From: CBFDBF01 sp050304615
GTDB lineage: Bacteria > Pseudomonadota > Gammaproteobacteria > Chromatiales > Chromatiaceae
Direction of reading: 5' to 3'
DNA: 64,000 bases
Assembly (NCBI GenBank): GCA_050304615.1
Contig: JBNLDW010000002.1
Span: 1 to 64,000 of the forward strand
This document shows, in pieces, positions 52,046-59,729 of this stretch (position 1 is the first letter of the stretch; every line of letters starts with the position of its first letter). The notes under the pieces were generated by a model, which worked only from the letters and a program-made list of their open reading frames with translations, was not told the DNA's origin and did not search any database. Made by a program: the position numbers and the translations under genes.

Positions 52046-52687
52046 TCACCAGTTATAATCCGGCATATCCCAATCGTGAATTACCTTTTTTTGGTTCGCC
52101 TTGTACCAGTCGAATTCCTCGGCATATTTATTGGCACCTTCGCCCTTGCCTGCCCGGATGATCTTCTTCAAATCTTCAAACCCAGCCAGCAACGCCTCGG
52201 GGCGCGGCATACAACCGGCGATGTATAGATCTACCGGCAGGTAGTCGTCCAGCCGCTTGATGGTGTTGTAGGCGTCCCAGTACATCCCGCCGTTGATGGT
52301 GCAAGAGCCAAGGCCAATTACATATTTCGGGCCCTGCATCTGTTCATAAGAGCGGATCGCCCGCTTCAGCGTCTTCACCGAGAGATAGCCGGAGATGATA
52401 AACAGGTTCGCCTGACGCGGGGTTGGGCGCCACTGCACACCAAAGCGATAGGCATCAAAGCGCGGCGTCATCAATGGGCGCATCTCAATAGCGCCACAGC
52501 CGGTACCAAATCCGAGGATCCAGAGAGATTCGGAGCGGGCCCAGTTGAACAGCTGCTCAACGATCTTCTGATAGGCGGCAGGCTGCACCGTAGGCGGTGC
52601 CTCGCAGTAATAGTCCCGTAGCGGTTCGACCTCAAACTCGATCCCGTCGGGCCCTTTTACGATACGTTTTTCAAGCTCTTCTTTCAT
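52046..52687 (-). CDS. NuoB/MbxJ-like subunit with altered cluster motif
   Basis: A 213-residue subunit expected to hold the terminal 4Fe-4S cluster (N2 or proximal cluster). Ligand-type cysteines are Cys64 (GFGTGCGAIEMRP), Cys129 (GLGSCTINGGMY) and Cys159 (AGCMPRPEALL). Nuo proteins have two adjacent cysteines at the first site; here the second is Gly65. A fourth ligand must come from elsewhere (Cys28 is one candidate) or differ in kind. The C-terminal extension ends in EEFDWYKANQKKVIHDW. ATG 52687 was chosen with GAAAGGTTATG upstream and 4 bases after the NuoH-like stop. Confidence 0.92.
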   Translation of the reverse strand: MKEELEKRIVKGPDGIEFEVEPLRDYYCEAPPTVQPAAYQKIVEQLFNWARSESLWILGFGTGCGAIEMRPLMTPRFDAYRFGVQWRPTPRQANLFIISGYLSVKTLKRAIRSYEQMQGPKYVIGLGSCTINGGMYWDAYNTIKRLDDYLPVDLYIAGCMPRPEALLAGFEDLKKIIRAGKGEGANKYAEEFDWYKANQKKVIHDWDMPDYNW

Positions 52688-52691
52688 AACC

Positions 52692-53597
52692 TTACACCAG
52701 CACGATAGAGACAATGCCCAACGGCACTGCCCAGATCAAAAACCAACGGATCGACTGCTCCACCCTAAAGCGTGGAAATGCCACACCGACAAACAGCGAG
52801 ACCATGTAGATCAGAAATACCTTGAGGAAAAATAGCGGCCAACTCGTCGCCCCACCAAAAAACAGATTCATATAGATCACAATCTTAGCGATGGGGAAGA
52901 TCACCCGGTTGGTCTGCATCAGCGCCAGATAGGAGGAGTGATACTCGGTGGGCGGTCCAATAGGAATCTCCTGGGGCGCCAATACCACATCGAAGGGCGG
53001 ACGCATCATAGAGCCGAGGAACGACAGCATCGCTGCGGCCACCGCAAAGGGGTTGGTAAACAGTGTCCAGTTGAGCATACCGCCCTGCTGCGCAGCCACG
53101 ATCTCGGTGATGGAGAGGGTCTGGTACTGCAGCGCCACCGAAAAGATCGCGAGGGCAAAGGGCAGTTCGGCTGCAGTCGTCTGTGATAGACCACGACTTA
53201 CACCTATGGCCGCATAGGGATGGCCACTCTCACCCGCCCCCAGCGCCATACCCAATGCACCAAAAAATACGAAATAGAGGGCCAGGATCAGGTCGCCGGC
53301 AAAGGAGAGGTTAGAGAACATCTCAGAGCCGTAGATAGTAGGCACAAACAGCAGCAGACCGACACCACCGGTCAACCGAAAGACCGGGCCGAGGTAGAAC
53401 ATCACACCGTGGGTAATAGAGCTGCGCAGTGCATAATTCTTTATCAGATCGATGTAGTTTTGATAGATCGGTATACCATGTCGGCGCCCTACCCTCGCCC
53501 CAATCTTTTGCATCAGCGCAGCCAGCAACAGCCCGAAGTTGATCACAATGAACAGGGTCAGAAGCGAATAGGGAATCTTGATCCACTCAAATTGCAT
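52692..53597 (-). CDS. NuoH/MbxM-like membrane subunit
   Basis: A 301-residue inner-membrane protein with about eight helices that joins the peripheral arm to the ion-pumping arm and lines the quinone-type cavity. Motifs are RRHGIPIYQNYIDLIKNYALRSS, AAIGVSRGLSQTTAAELPFALAI and MRPPFDVVLAPQEIPIGPPTEYHSSYLAL. The shorter length and lack of the Nuo-type loop extensions fit Mbh/Mbx and Ech relatives. ATG 53597 was chosen because it follows the preceding stop by 2 bases; the longer frame overlaps it heavily. Confidence 0.92.
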   Translation of the reverse strand: MQFEWIKIPYSLLTLFIVINFGLLLAALMQKIGARVGRRHGIPIYQNYIDLIKNYALRSSITHGVMFYLGPVFRLTGGVGLLLFVPTIYGSEMFSNLSFAGDLILALYFVFFGALGMALGAGESGHPYAAIGVSRGLSQTTAAELPFALAIFSVALQYQTLSITEIVAAQQGGMLNWTLFTNPFAVAAAMLSFLGSMMRPPFDVVLAPQEIPIGPPTEYHSSYLALMQTNRVIFPIAKIVIYMNLFFGGATSWPLFFLKVFLIYMVSLFVGVAFPRFRVEQSIRWFLIWAVPLGIVSIVLV

Positions 53598-53599
53598 CA

Positions 53600-56500
53600 C
53601 TAGAACCCCACCTTTAGTAGATACACCACAACCACAAAGGCCAGCAGGTGAACGGCATAGGTCTGGCCATTGCCACAATAAAGCCGCCGCAACACATCGG
53701 AGAGACTATGCAGAAAATCGGTCTGCGCCTCCCAGAAACGGGTGACCAAAGGCTGAGTGAGAAAACCCAGCGCCTTGCGATAGGGGGCGAAGAAGTTCCA
53801 GGCAAAGTGGGTGGTCTCCGGACGGAATGGCCGCTCGGCAGCATAGACAATATTGAACTGTTTCACCCGCTGCGCCTTGCGGTTAACAAACAGCAACCAG
53901 GCCAGCAAGGTAGCGAAGATCACACCGACCACCAGCATGATAGAGACGGGACTCCAGTAGCCGAAGTCGCTAGTGATGGTAAGCCCCTCCCAATTGAGCG
54001 CACCTTCCGGAAAAAAGCGGCTTAGATAGCCGTCCACATGGCGCAGCACCAGACCAGGAACCACTGCCACCACCATAAGTATGGCGACGTAGATCATCTG
54101 CGGTAGCACCAGCCAGAAAGGCGCCTCTTTCACCCGCCGGTGTTCATCCTTCATCTGCCCGAGAAACACGGTATGAATCAGCCGGAATAGATAGAGGAAG
54201 GCGATAGGCCCGGAGAGAAAAATAACAATCATCGGCAGCCGGTACTCGGCAGTCATGATGGCGTTGTAGAAGATCCAACGCCCACCAAAACCAGACAGTG
54301 GCGGTACACCGGAAACTGCAATGATACCGATCAGGACAGCAATAAAAGAGAGCGGCATCAGGGTGATCAAACCACCCATGCGGTACATGTCACGAGTACC
54401 GGTACGCTTGGCTATACCGCCTACAGAGAGAAACAGCATCGACTTGTATACATAGTGGTTGATCACGAACATCAACGCCATCAACCAGCCGAGATGATTC
54501 ATCATGGCCAACCCGAACAGGGCGTACCCCATCTGACCAATAGAGGAGTAGGCAAGCAACCGCTTGGCATCCTCTTGAAAGATCGCCAGCAGATTACCAA
54601 TCAGCGCCGACAGGGCACCGACCCAGAGCATCAGGTGGGTGAGCTCTACCCCATAGAACTCCTGCTTGCGCATATTCATCAGCAATACGAACAGCCCAAA
54701 CAAGCCCGCCTTGAGCAGGATACCGGATACCATGGGTGAGACATCCGTCTCCGCCTCGCTGTGGGCACCAGGCAGCCAGATATGGAAGCCGATGGCGGCA
54801 GTCTTGGTCATAAAACCAATGGCAAGCAGTAGGAAGACCCAACCCGCCAGCGGCTGCGCCACCTGGCTAAGCGCCTGCAGAGGAAAATCCATAACGCCCT
54901 GGCTGGCCAGGCCAAATCCCGCCAGAATCAACATGGCCCCACCGAGAGAGAAAACACTGTAAGAGAGCGCGTGCGGTTCGGAGTGTTTGCCCCGCAAGAT
55001 CAGAAAATAGGAGCCTACTGTCAATAACTCCCAGGCGGCAAAGAAGGTGAAGGAGTCAACCGCGGTAACAAGCATGGCTAGACCTGCGTACATAAGCATG
55101 GCCGAAGGATAGAAACCGACCCTGCGACCATGCGCGGAGTAGCTTGCCAGCAGAATCAGCGCGCCCCCGAGGAGGATAACGGCACCAAATATAACCTGCA
55201 ATGGATCGTATCCGGGGTAGCAAACAACAAACCATGCGACCATCCCGACAATAGCTATGGTGTTCTTAACCCAAGCCGGCAACCACTCTATCAGCAGAAA
55301 GCCCAAGGCAAACAACAGCGGCAACGCATGTAGCAGATTACCGTGGCTGGAGAGACCGCCCCACAGATAGGCCGCTACCCAGCCTGCCAGTACAGCCACA
55401 TAGACCACATCCACCTTCTGCGGGAGACGCGCCGCCGGCTCTCCTGTTTGATCCCGCTTGATGATATAGCCAAACCAACGGAACAGATAACCGGCCTCGA
55501 GCAGCGTACCAAACAGGATAAGTCCAAGCAGCGCGATGCGGTCATTGGACGCAAGGATATGGACCAGATCCCACTTGGCATAGAAGCCGGGAAATGGGGG
55601 CAGCCCAATCAACATGGCGATAAAGGTGACAAAGGCGAAGATGAGCAACGGACGGCCGCGCAAGACGCTCCATGCGGTCAACTCACGCTCAAACACCAAC
55701 CCAGAGAGCCAGAACAGCCCAGCCTTGGATATGGCATGGGCCACCAGAATACCGCCGGCGATAAACAGATAACTATCACCGAGAATTTCGCGCTGACCCA
55801 ATATCGTCAACACCAAACCTATCTGTGCAATTGAAGAGTAGCCTAGCAGACGCCGGTCATTGGTTTGTGACAGGGCAAACAGGTTGGCGCCAACGAAGCT
55901 GACAATACCGATACCAGTCGCCACCGGTAGCCACTGTGCACCACCGATTAGCAACAGTTTATCCACCGCAAACAGGGCCGCAGATGCCGAGGCTGCTGAG
56001 AGTATGGCGGAAAGTGCTGGATGGGCCGACTCGTAGATATCCAGTACCCAGCCATTCGCTGGAAATGGTTTGATCTCGGCGATAATGGCGATGAACATCA
56101 GGAAAAAGACTAGAGCCCCATCCTTAAACAGATCCTGGTGCGCAGCGGCCATGCCATCTATATTCAGGGTGCCGGTCGCGTGATAGGAGAAGATGATGCC
56201 AATCAACAGCAGCATCGCAATCACCTGCGACGCAATCATATATTTGAAACCGGCACTCAGTGCCTGTCTGGCCAAGGAGAGCAAGACTAGGCCACCGGTA
56301 GCGATCACCGTCAACTCAAAGAATACAAACAGGTTGAACATATCGCGGGTAAGAACAATGCCGCACAGGGCCATAGCAAAGACAAGCAGCACCGCCATGG
56401 CGCGCCGCCCCAGCTTTAACATAGTCTCCTTCAGGTGAAACGCCGAGAGCAGTGCAGTCATACTAATTAGCAGGATCAGTACCGCTTCGGCTAATCCCAT

Positions 56501-56725
56501 ACGCAGATTGATCGCAAAAGGCGGTGCGGTACCAGCAGTAAAGATATCAACGGTGGTGGCGCCGCCCCAAGCCAGAGATGAGACACTGCTTGCCGCCATC
56601 CAGCTCATCGAGGTGAGGGCCGCCAACATCACCCAATAGGAGATGGCCCGCCACTCGTCCCGCAACAGACCAAGCAGAAATGCCGCGCCTAATCCGACCG
56701 CTATGAAGTAAATGGCACTCACCAT
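53600..56725 (-). CDS. Fused double antiporter-like subunit (MrpD/NuoN-like plus NuoM/L-like)
   Basis: A 1041-residue membrane protein built from two antiporter-type modules end to end. Module one (about 1-500) has Glu137 (FFELTV) and Lys219 (AEIKPFP); module two (about 505-1041) has Glu566 (AAWELLTVGSYF), Lys641, His648 and Lys672 (GFHIWLPGAHSEAETDVSP...LLKAG). Both therefore keep the residues of an ion channel. Each also has the FAxxxTNDxRRLLGYSSIAQIG or FQEDAKRLLAYSSIGQMG motif. In Mbx/Mbs operons these are two genes (H and H'). Its start overlaps the mrpC-like stop by seven bases. Confidence 0.9.
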   Translation of the reverse strand: MVSAIYFIAVGLGAAFLLGLLRDEWRAISYWVMLAALTSMSWMAASSVSSLAWGGATTVDIFTAGTAPPFAINLRMGLAEAVLILLISMTALLSAFHLKETMLKLGRRAMAVLLVFAMALCGIVLTRDMFNLFVFFELTVIATGGLVLLSLARQALSAGFKYMIASQVIAMLLLIGIIFSYHATGTLNIDGMAAAHQDLFKDGALVFFLMFIAIIAEIKPFPANGWVLDIYESAHPALSAILSAASASAALFAVDKLLLIGGAQWLPVATGIGIVSFVGANLFALSQTNDRRLLGYSSIAQIGLVLTILGQREILGDSYLFIAGGILVAHAISKAGLFWLSGLVFERELTAWSVLRGRPLLIFAFVTFIAMLIGLPPFPGFYAKWDLVHILASNDRIALLGLILFGTLLEAGYLFRWFGYIIKRDQTGEPAARLPQKVDVVYVAVLAGWVAAYLWGGLSSHGNLLHALPLLFALGFLLIEWLPAWVKNTIAIVGMVAWFVVCYPGYDPLQVIFGAVILLGGALILLASYSAHGRRVGFYPSAMLMYAGLAMLVTAVDSFTFFAAWELLTVGSYFLILRGKHSEPHALSYSVFSLGGAMLILAGFGLASQGVMDFPLQALSQVAQPLAGWVFLLLAIGFMTKTAAIGFHIWLPGAHSEAETDVSPMVSGILLKAGLFGLFVLLMNMRKQEFYGVELTHLMLWVGALSALIGNLLAIFQEDAKRLLAYSSIGQMGYALFGLAMMNHLGWLMALMFVINHYVYKSMLFLSVGGIAKRTGTRDMYRMGGLITLMPLSFIAVLIGIIAVSGVPPLSGFGGRWIFYNAIMTAEYRLPMIVIFLSGPIAFLYLFRLIHTVFLGQMKDEHRRVKEAPFWLVLPQMIYVAILMVVAVVPGLVLRHVDGYLSRFFPEGALNWEGLTITSDFGYWSPVSIMLVVGVIFATLLAWLLFVNRKAQRVKQFNIVYAAERPFRPETTHFAWNFFAPYRKALGFLTQPLVTRFWEAQTDFLHSLSDVLRRLYCGNGQTYAVHLLAFVVVVYLLKVGF

Positions 56726-57078
56726 TTCAGCTCCGTATACTTCGCAATATCTAGGCTGCCCTTGGTCTCATATAGCTTGTAGACAAAGGCAAGCATCAGC
56801 GCCGTCGTACCTACGCCGATAACGATGGCGGTAAGCACCAGCGCCTGCGGGACCGGATCGATGATGCGGGTTACCGCCTCAGATACCGGGACCGCCGCAT
56901 CCAGGATTGGTGCGGTACGGCCACGCATGTACCCCACGGAGACCAGAACCAGGTTGACCCCAGCGTTGGCCACAGTAAAAGAGACAATCATGCGTAAAAT
57001 ATTACTATTGGAGAGCGCACCGTATATGCCGATAAGGATCAGGATAAAGCCGGTTGCCATAGAAATATGCGCAATCAT
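56719..57078 (-). CDS. mrpC: MrpC/NuoK-like subunit
   Basis: A 119-residue membrane protein with three helices (about 5-24, 28-48 and 75-97). The motif MIVSFTVANAGVNLVLVSVGY and the third-helix PQALVLTAIVIGVGTTALMLAFV match MrpC and NuoK; the conserved Glu residues of NuoK are replaced as in MrpC. It forms part of the ion-transport arm next to the antiporter subunit. Its start overlaps the mrpB-like stop by four bases. Confidence 0.93.
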   Translation of the reverse strand: MIAHISMATGFILILIGIYGALSNSNILRMIVSFTVANAGVNLVLVSVGYMRGRTAPILDAAVPVSEAVTRIIDPVPQALVLTAIVIGVGTTALMLAFVYKLYETKGSLDIAKYTELKW

Positions 57079-57773
57079 GATCCCTCCGCTTCTGAAAGAT
57101 CGACTAACATGGAGCTAAATTCAGCGCCCACCTTAAGACCGATAAAGGAGTAGATTACGGGCATGGCACCGGCGGAAAACAGTTCGCCTAGAGTGCCGAT
57201 AGGTAGAATTCTGTTGTCCAGAAAACCGGATGCGAAAAAGATACCGAGCACACCGATAGTGACAAAGACCAATCCAGAAATAGACTCGAGCACATAGATC
57301 AGGCGGTGACTGAAATGTCGTAGCGGATTAGTCAATAATAGCAATAGAGTCGCCGACGCCAGGATGGCACCACCCTGAAAACCACCGCCCGGGGTTAGGT
57401 GACCATTGACGAAGATGTAGACACCGAGCAACATAATCAACGGCACCAGAATGCGCGTGCCTGTGGTCAGTAGTTCGCCCACCGGCGTGAGCTGGCGTTT
57501 TACCGCCCCGCGCCTGCGACCTCTGGCCAGAACCAAGCCGACGATGGCGGCAGAGAGAAACAGTACCGTTACCTCTCCCAGGGTATCAAGGCCGCGGTAA
57601 GTGACGATGATGGCGGTAACAATATTGGCCGCTCCCAGGTCGGTTGCAGTGTGCTCGGCATAGTAGCGGCCTGTGAGGTTCAGCTCCGCATCTGGCTGGT
57701 AGCCAGTTAGTAAATGCCAGAAGGCGGCGCCAAGCACCAACACCAGCAGCAGGAGTATAAAACGCTTAATCAA
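57075..57773 (-). CDS. MrpA C-terminal/MrpB-like subunit (MbhE plus MbhF)
   Basis: A 232-residue membrane protein. The N-terminal part (about 1-75) with AANIVTAIIVTYRGLDTLGEVTVLFLSA matches MbhE, the end of MrpA. The rest (about 95-230) with TGTRILVPLIMLLGVYIFVNGHLTPGGGFQGGAI is MrpB/MbhF. The start is taken as TTG 57773, overlapping the previous stop with GAGGAA just upstream; a longer ATG frame would overlap by 61 bases. It completes the sodium/proton module. Confidence 0.9.
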   Translation of the reverse strand: MIKRFILLLLVLVLGAAFWHLLTGYQPDAELNLTGRYYAEHTATDLGAANIVTAIIVTYRGLDTLGEVTVLFLSAAIVGLVLARGRRRGAVKRQLTPVGELLTTGTRILVPLIMLLGVYIFVNGHLTPGGGFQGGAILASATLLLLLTNPLRHFSHRLIYVLESISGLVFVTIGVLGIFFASGFLDNRILPIGTLGELFSAGAMPVIYSFIGLKVGAEFSSMLVDLSEAEGS

Positions 57774-58044
57774 GCTCGTTTTCCTCGTTATTATGTTCGT
57801 GCATGCCGCGCACGCGACCGAGTACAAAGAAGAATAGGAATGTGGTCAAACCGCTGCCGATGGCGGCCTCGGTCATCGCCACGTCTGGCGCAGCCAGGAT
57901 AACGAACAACACCGAGGCGAAGAGAGTTACCAGTCCGCCTGCCAGTATGGCCACCGATAGGCCCTTGGTGCGAATAGCCACCAGGGCCACGACTATCGTA
58001 GCCAGCGCCAACAACATGGTCATGACGGTGATCATACTGCTCAT
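57766..58044 (-). CDS. MbhD-like (DUF4040) subunit
   Basis: A 92-residue membrane protein with three helices and the motif ILAAPDVAMTEAAIGSGLTTFLFFFVLG, which matches the MbhD part of MrpA. In true Mrp systems this segment is fused to the large MrpA protein; here, as in Mbh and Mbx operons, it is a separate small gene and the large antiporter part is missing from this position. It overlaps mrpG by four bases and the mrpB-like gene by eight. Confidence 0.88.
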   Translation of the reverse strand: MSSMITVMTMLLALATIVVALVAIRTKGLSVAILAGGLVTLFASVLFVILAAPDVAMTEAAIGSGLTTFLFFFVLGRVRGMHEHNNEENELD

Positions 58045-58388
58045 TGCGGTGGTTCTCCGCTGTCCTCTGCCAAATGGTCCACTATGGTCAGATCACACTT
58101 CTTGGTGCCAATGCGATGTGCAGCACGCGCCAATACGTGTGACGACAGCGGGTTAGTAGACAGAACAAATAGCGCAATCAACAGCAGCTTAGGCCACCAC
58201 TCAAGTTGCAGGCAAGCGAGACCTATCAAGGTCAACAAGGTGCCGAGGGTGGTGGTCTTGGTGGCGGCCTGGATGCGGTTGAATACATCTGGCATGCGCA
58301 CCAGCCCCACACCACCTAAAAACAGAAACACGGCTCCGAATAACAACAATAGTCCACCAAATAAATTAAGAGGGGTATCGGCAAACAT
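58041..58388 (-). CDS. mrpG: MrpG subunit
   Basis: A 115-residue membrane protein with three helices and the family motif GLVRMPDVFNRIQAATKTTTLGTLL. MrpG is a small subunit of the multi-part sodium/proton antiporter and of MbhC in archaeal hydrogenases. It shares one base with mrpF and overlaps the MbhD-like gene by four. Confidence 0.93.
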   Translation of the reverse strand: MFADTPLNLFGGLLLLFGAVFLFLGGVGLVRMPDVFNRIQAATKTTTLGTLLTLIGLACLQLEWWPKLLLIALFVLSTNPLSSHVLARAAHRIGTKKCDLTIVDHLAEDSGEPPQ

Positions 58389-58648
58389 TACAGCCCCCGC
58401 TCCAGATAGCGCGCCACGGCGATGACGCCAAGAAAGGAGAGAAATGCATAGACCAACGCCACATCAAGATAGATATTACGACCCTCGACCAAGGCCACCA
58501 GGATAATGCCAATGACTGAGAGGATGGTAAGCACGTCGAATGCCACCACCCGGTCCGGCGCCGTTGGACCGGTAAAAAAGCGCCACAGGGCAAGCAGGAA
58601 GGAAACTCCAGCCAGCGTAGCCGACAGGAAAACCAGCGCATCAACCAT
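58388..58648 (-). CDS. mrpF: MrpF subunit
   Basis: An 86-residue membrane protein with three helices and the motif GPTAPDRVVAFDVLTILSV typical of MrpF/MbhB. It contributes to the ion path of the Mrp module. It overlaps mrpE by eight bases and mrpG by one. Confidence 0.93.
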   Translation of the reverse strand: MVDALVFLSATLAGVSFLLALWRFFTGPTAPDRVVAFDVLTILSVIGIILVALVEGRNIYLDVALVYAFLSFLGVIAVARYLERGL

Positions 58649-59138
58649 ACATCACCTCAAGATAGCGCTCGAAACCGGCAACGATGGTAGCCGTTGCAAC
58701 CTCAACATCATCTGATTCAACAGTTACCCAGTGGACGTAGAGCCATTCATCAATTAACTCAATGGTCAGCGTGCCCGGTGTCATGGTGATCGCATTGGCC
58801 AACAACTCCCGCCCCACTGGACTCTTAAGCTTGGTGCGTACCTTGACGATACCAGGATTCACCGGCAAAGATGGCGATATTATAATCGCGGCCATCCGCA
58901 GGTTTGATACAATCAATTCTTTGAAGAAATAGAAAACGAAGATCACCGCGGCGCCTATGGCGCGAGGCGTGGCATTGAAGCCAGAGAGGACACTAATGCC
59001 GCGTTTATAAACCAGCGCAATCAGAAAAGAGGTGATAGCACCCACTATTAGTACATCAGGGGCCAAAGAAGCATTTAGCAGCAGCCAAAACAGGAGCAGG
59101 ACTACGAACAACCGAATGAAATGTCGCGTTTTCTGCAT
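58641..59138 (-). CDS. mrpE: MrpE subunit, first gene of the Mrp-linked complex operon
   Basis: A 165-residue membrane protein with two or three N-terminal helices and a soluble end. Family motifs are NLRMAAIIISPSLPVNPGIVKV and LANAITMTPGTLTIEL, as in MrpE/MbhA. It is the first gene of a thirteen-gene run that ends with the ferritin-like gene; the junctions are overlaps or gaps of at most 19 bases. The promoter should lie in the 114 bases before it. Confidence 0.92.
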   Translation of the reverse strand: MQKTRHFIRLFVVLLLFWLLLNASLAPDVLIVGAITSFLIALVYKRGISVLSGFNATPRAIGAAVIFVFYFFKELIVSNLRMAAIIISPSLPVNPGIVKVRTKLKSPVGRELLANAITMTPGTLTIELIDEWLYVHWVTVESDDVEVATATIVAGFERYLEVMYG

Positions 59139-59252
59139 CCAACCCCCCCGTAGATAACTCAGCCTAATGGAAATATGTACTCACATAGTTTCCCCGGACA
59201 TAAAGCTTTAAGTTGATCGTATTCGCGGTATGAAAGCGATGACAAATATCAA

Positions 59253-59729
59253 TCAGCGCCTCTTCTGAAACACCTCCCCAAAGATAAGATCATACAACAT
59301 AAGGGCGACACCAAGCACAATGGCTGAGTCGGCAACATTGAATGCCGGCCAGTGCCAGCCGGAGTAATAGAGATCGACAAAGTCGATGACATGGCCATAG
59401 ATAACCCGGTCTATCAGATTACCCACTGCACCGCCAATAATAAAGCTCAGCGCAACAGCGACCAGCTGCTCCTCTCTACCCAGTCGCCGTAGCCAGGAGA
59501 TCAATACGGCAATTACTACTAGGGCCAACAGAACAAAGAACCAGCGCTGCCATCCCCCCTGATCACTGAGGAAACTGAAGGCAGCCCCCTCGTTATAGAC
59601 CAGGACTAAATTGAAGTATGGCAACACTGCCATGGATTCACGCAAGGCAAAGGCCGACTCCACCAACTGCTTGGTGAATTGATCCAGCGCAATAACCAGC
59701 AGGGACAACCACAGCCAACGGAACATCAT
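59253..59729 (-). CDS. lspA: Lipoprotein signal peptidase
   Basis: A 158-residue inner-membrane aspartyl protease with four helices that removes the signal peptide from lipidated prolipoproteins. Catalytic aspartates lie in GNLIDRVIYGHVIDFVDLY and FNVADSAIVLG. Conserved VYNEGAAFSFL is present. The start overlaps the ileS stop, the usual gammaproteobacterial arrangement. It serves, among others, the two lipoproteins in this window. Confidence 0.96.
   Translation of the reverse strand: MMFRWLWLSLLVIALDQFTKQLVESAFALRESMAVLPYFNLVLVYNEGAAFSFLSDQGGWQRWFFVLLALVVIAVLISWLRRLGREEQLVAVALSFIIGGAVGNLIDRVIYGHVIDFVDLYYSGWHWPAFNVADSAIVLGVALMLYDLIFGEVFQKRR

Noticed and set aside
47996..59138. Reading the operon as a [NiFe] hydrogenase
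   Set aside because: The large subunit lacks the C-terminal CxxC required for the nickel site, and no maturation genes are nearby.
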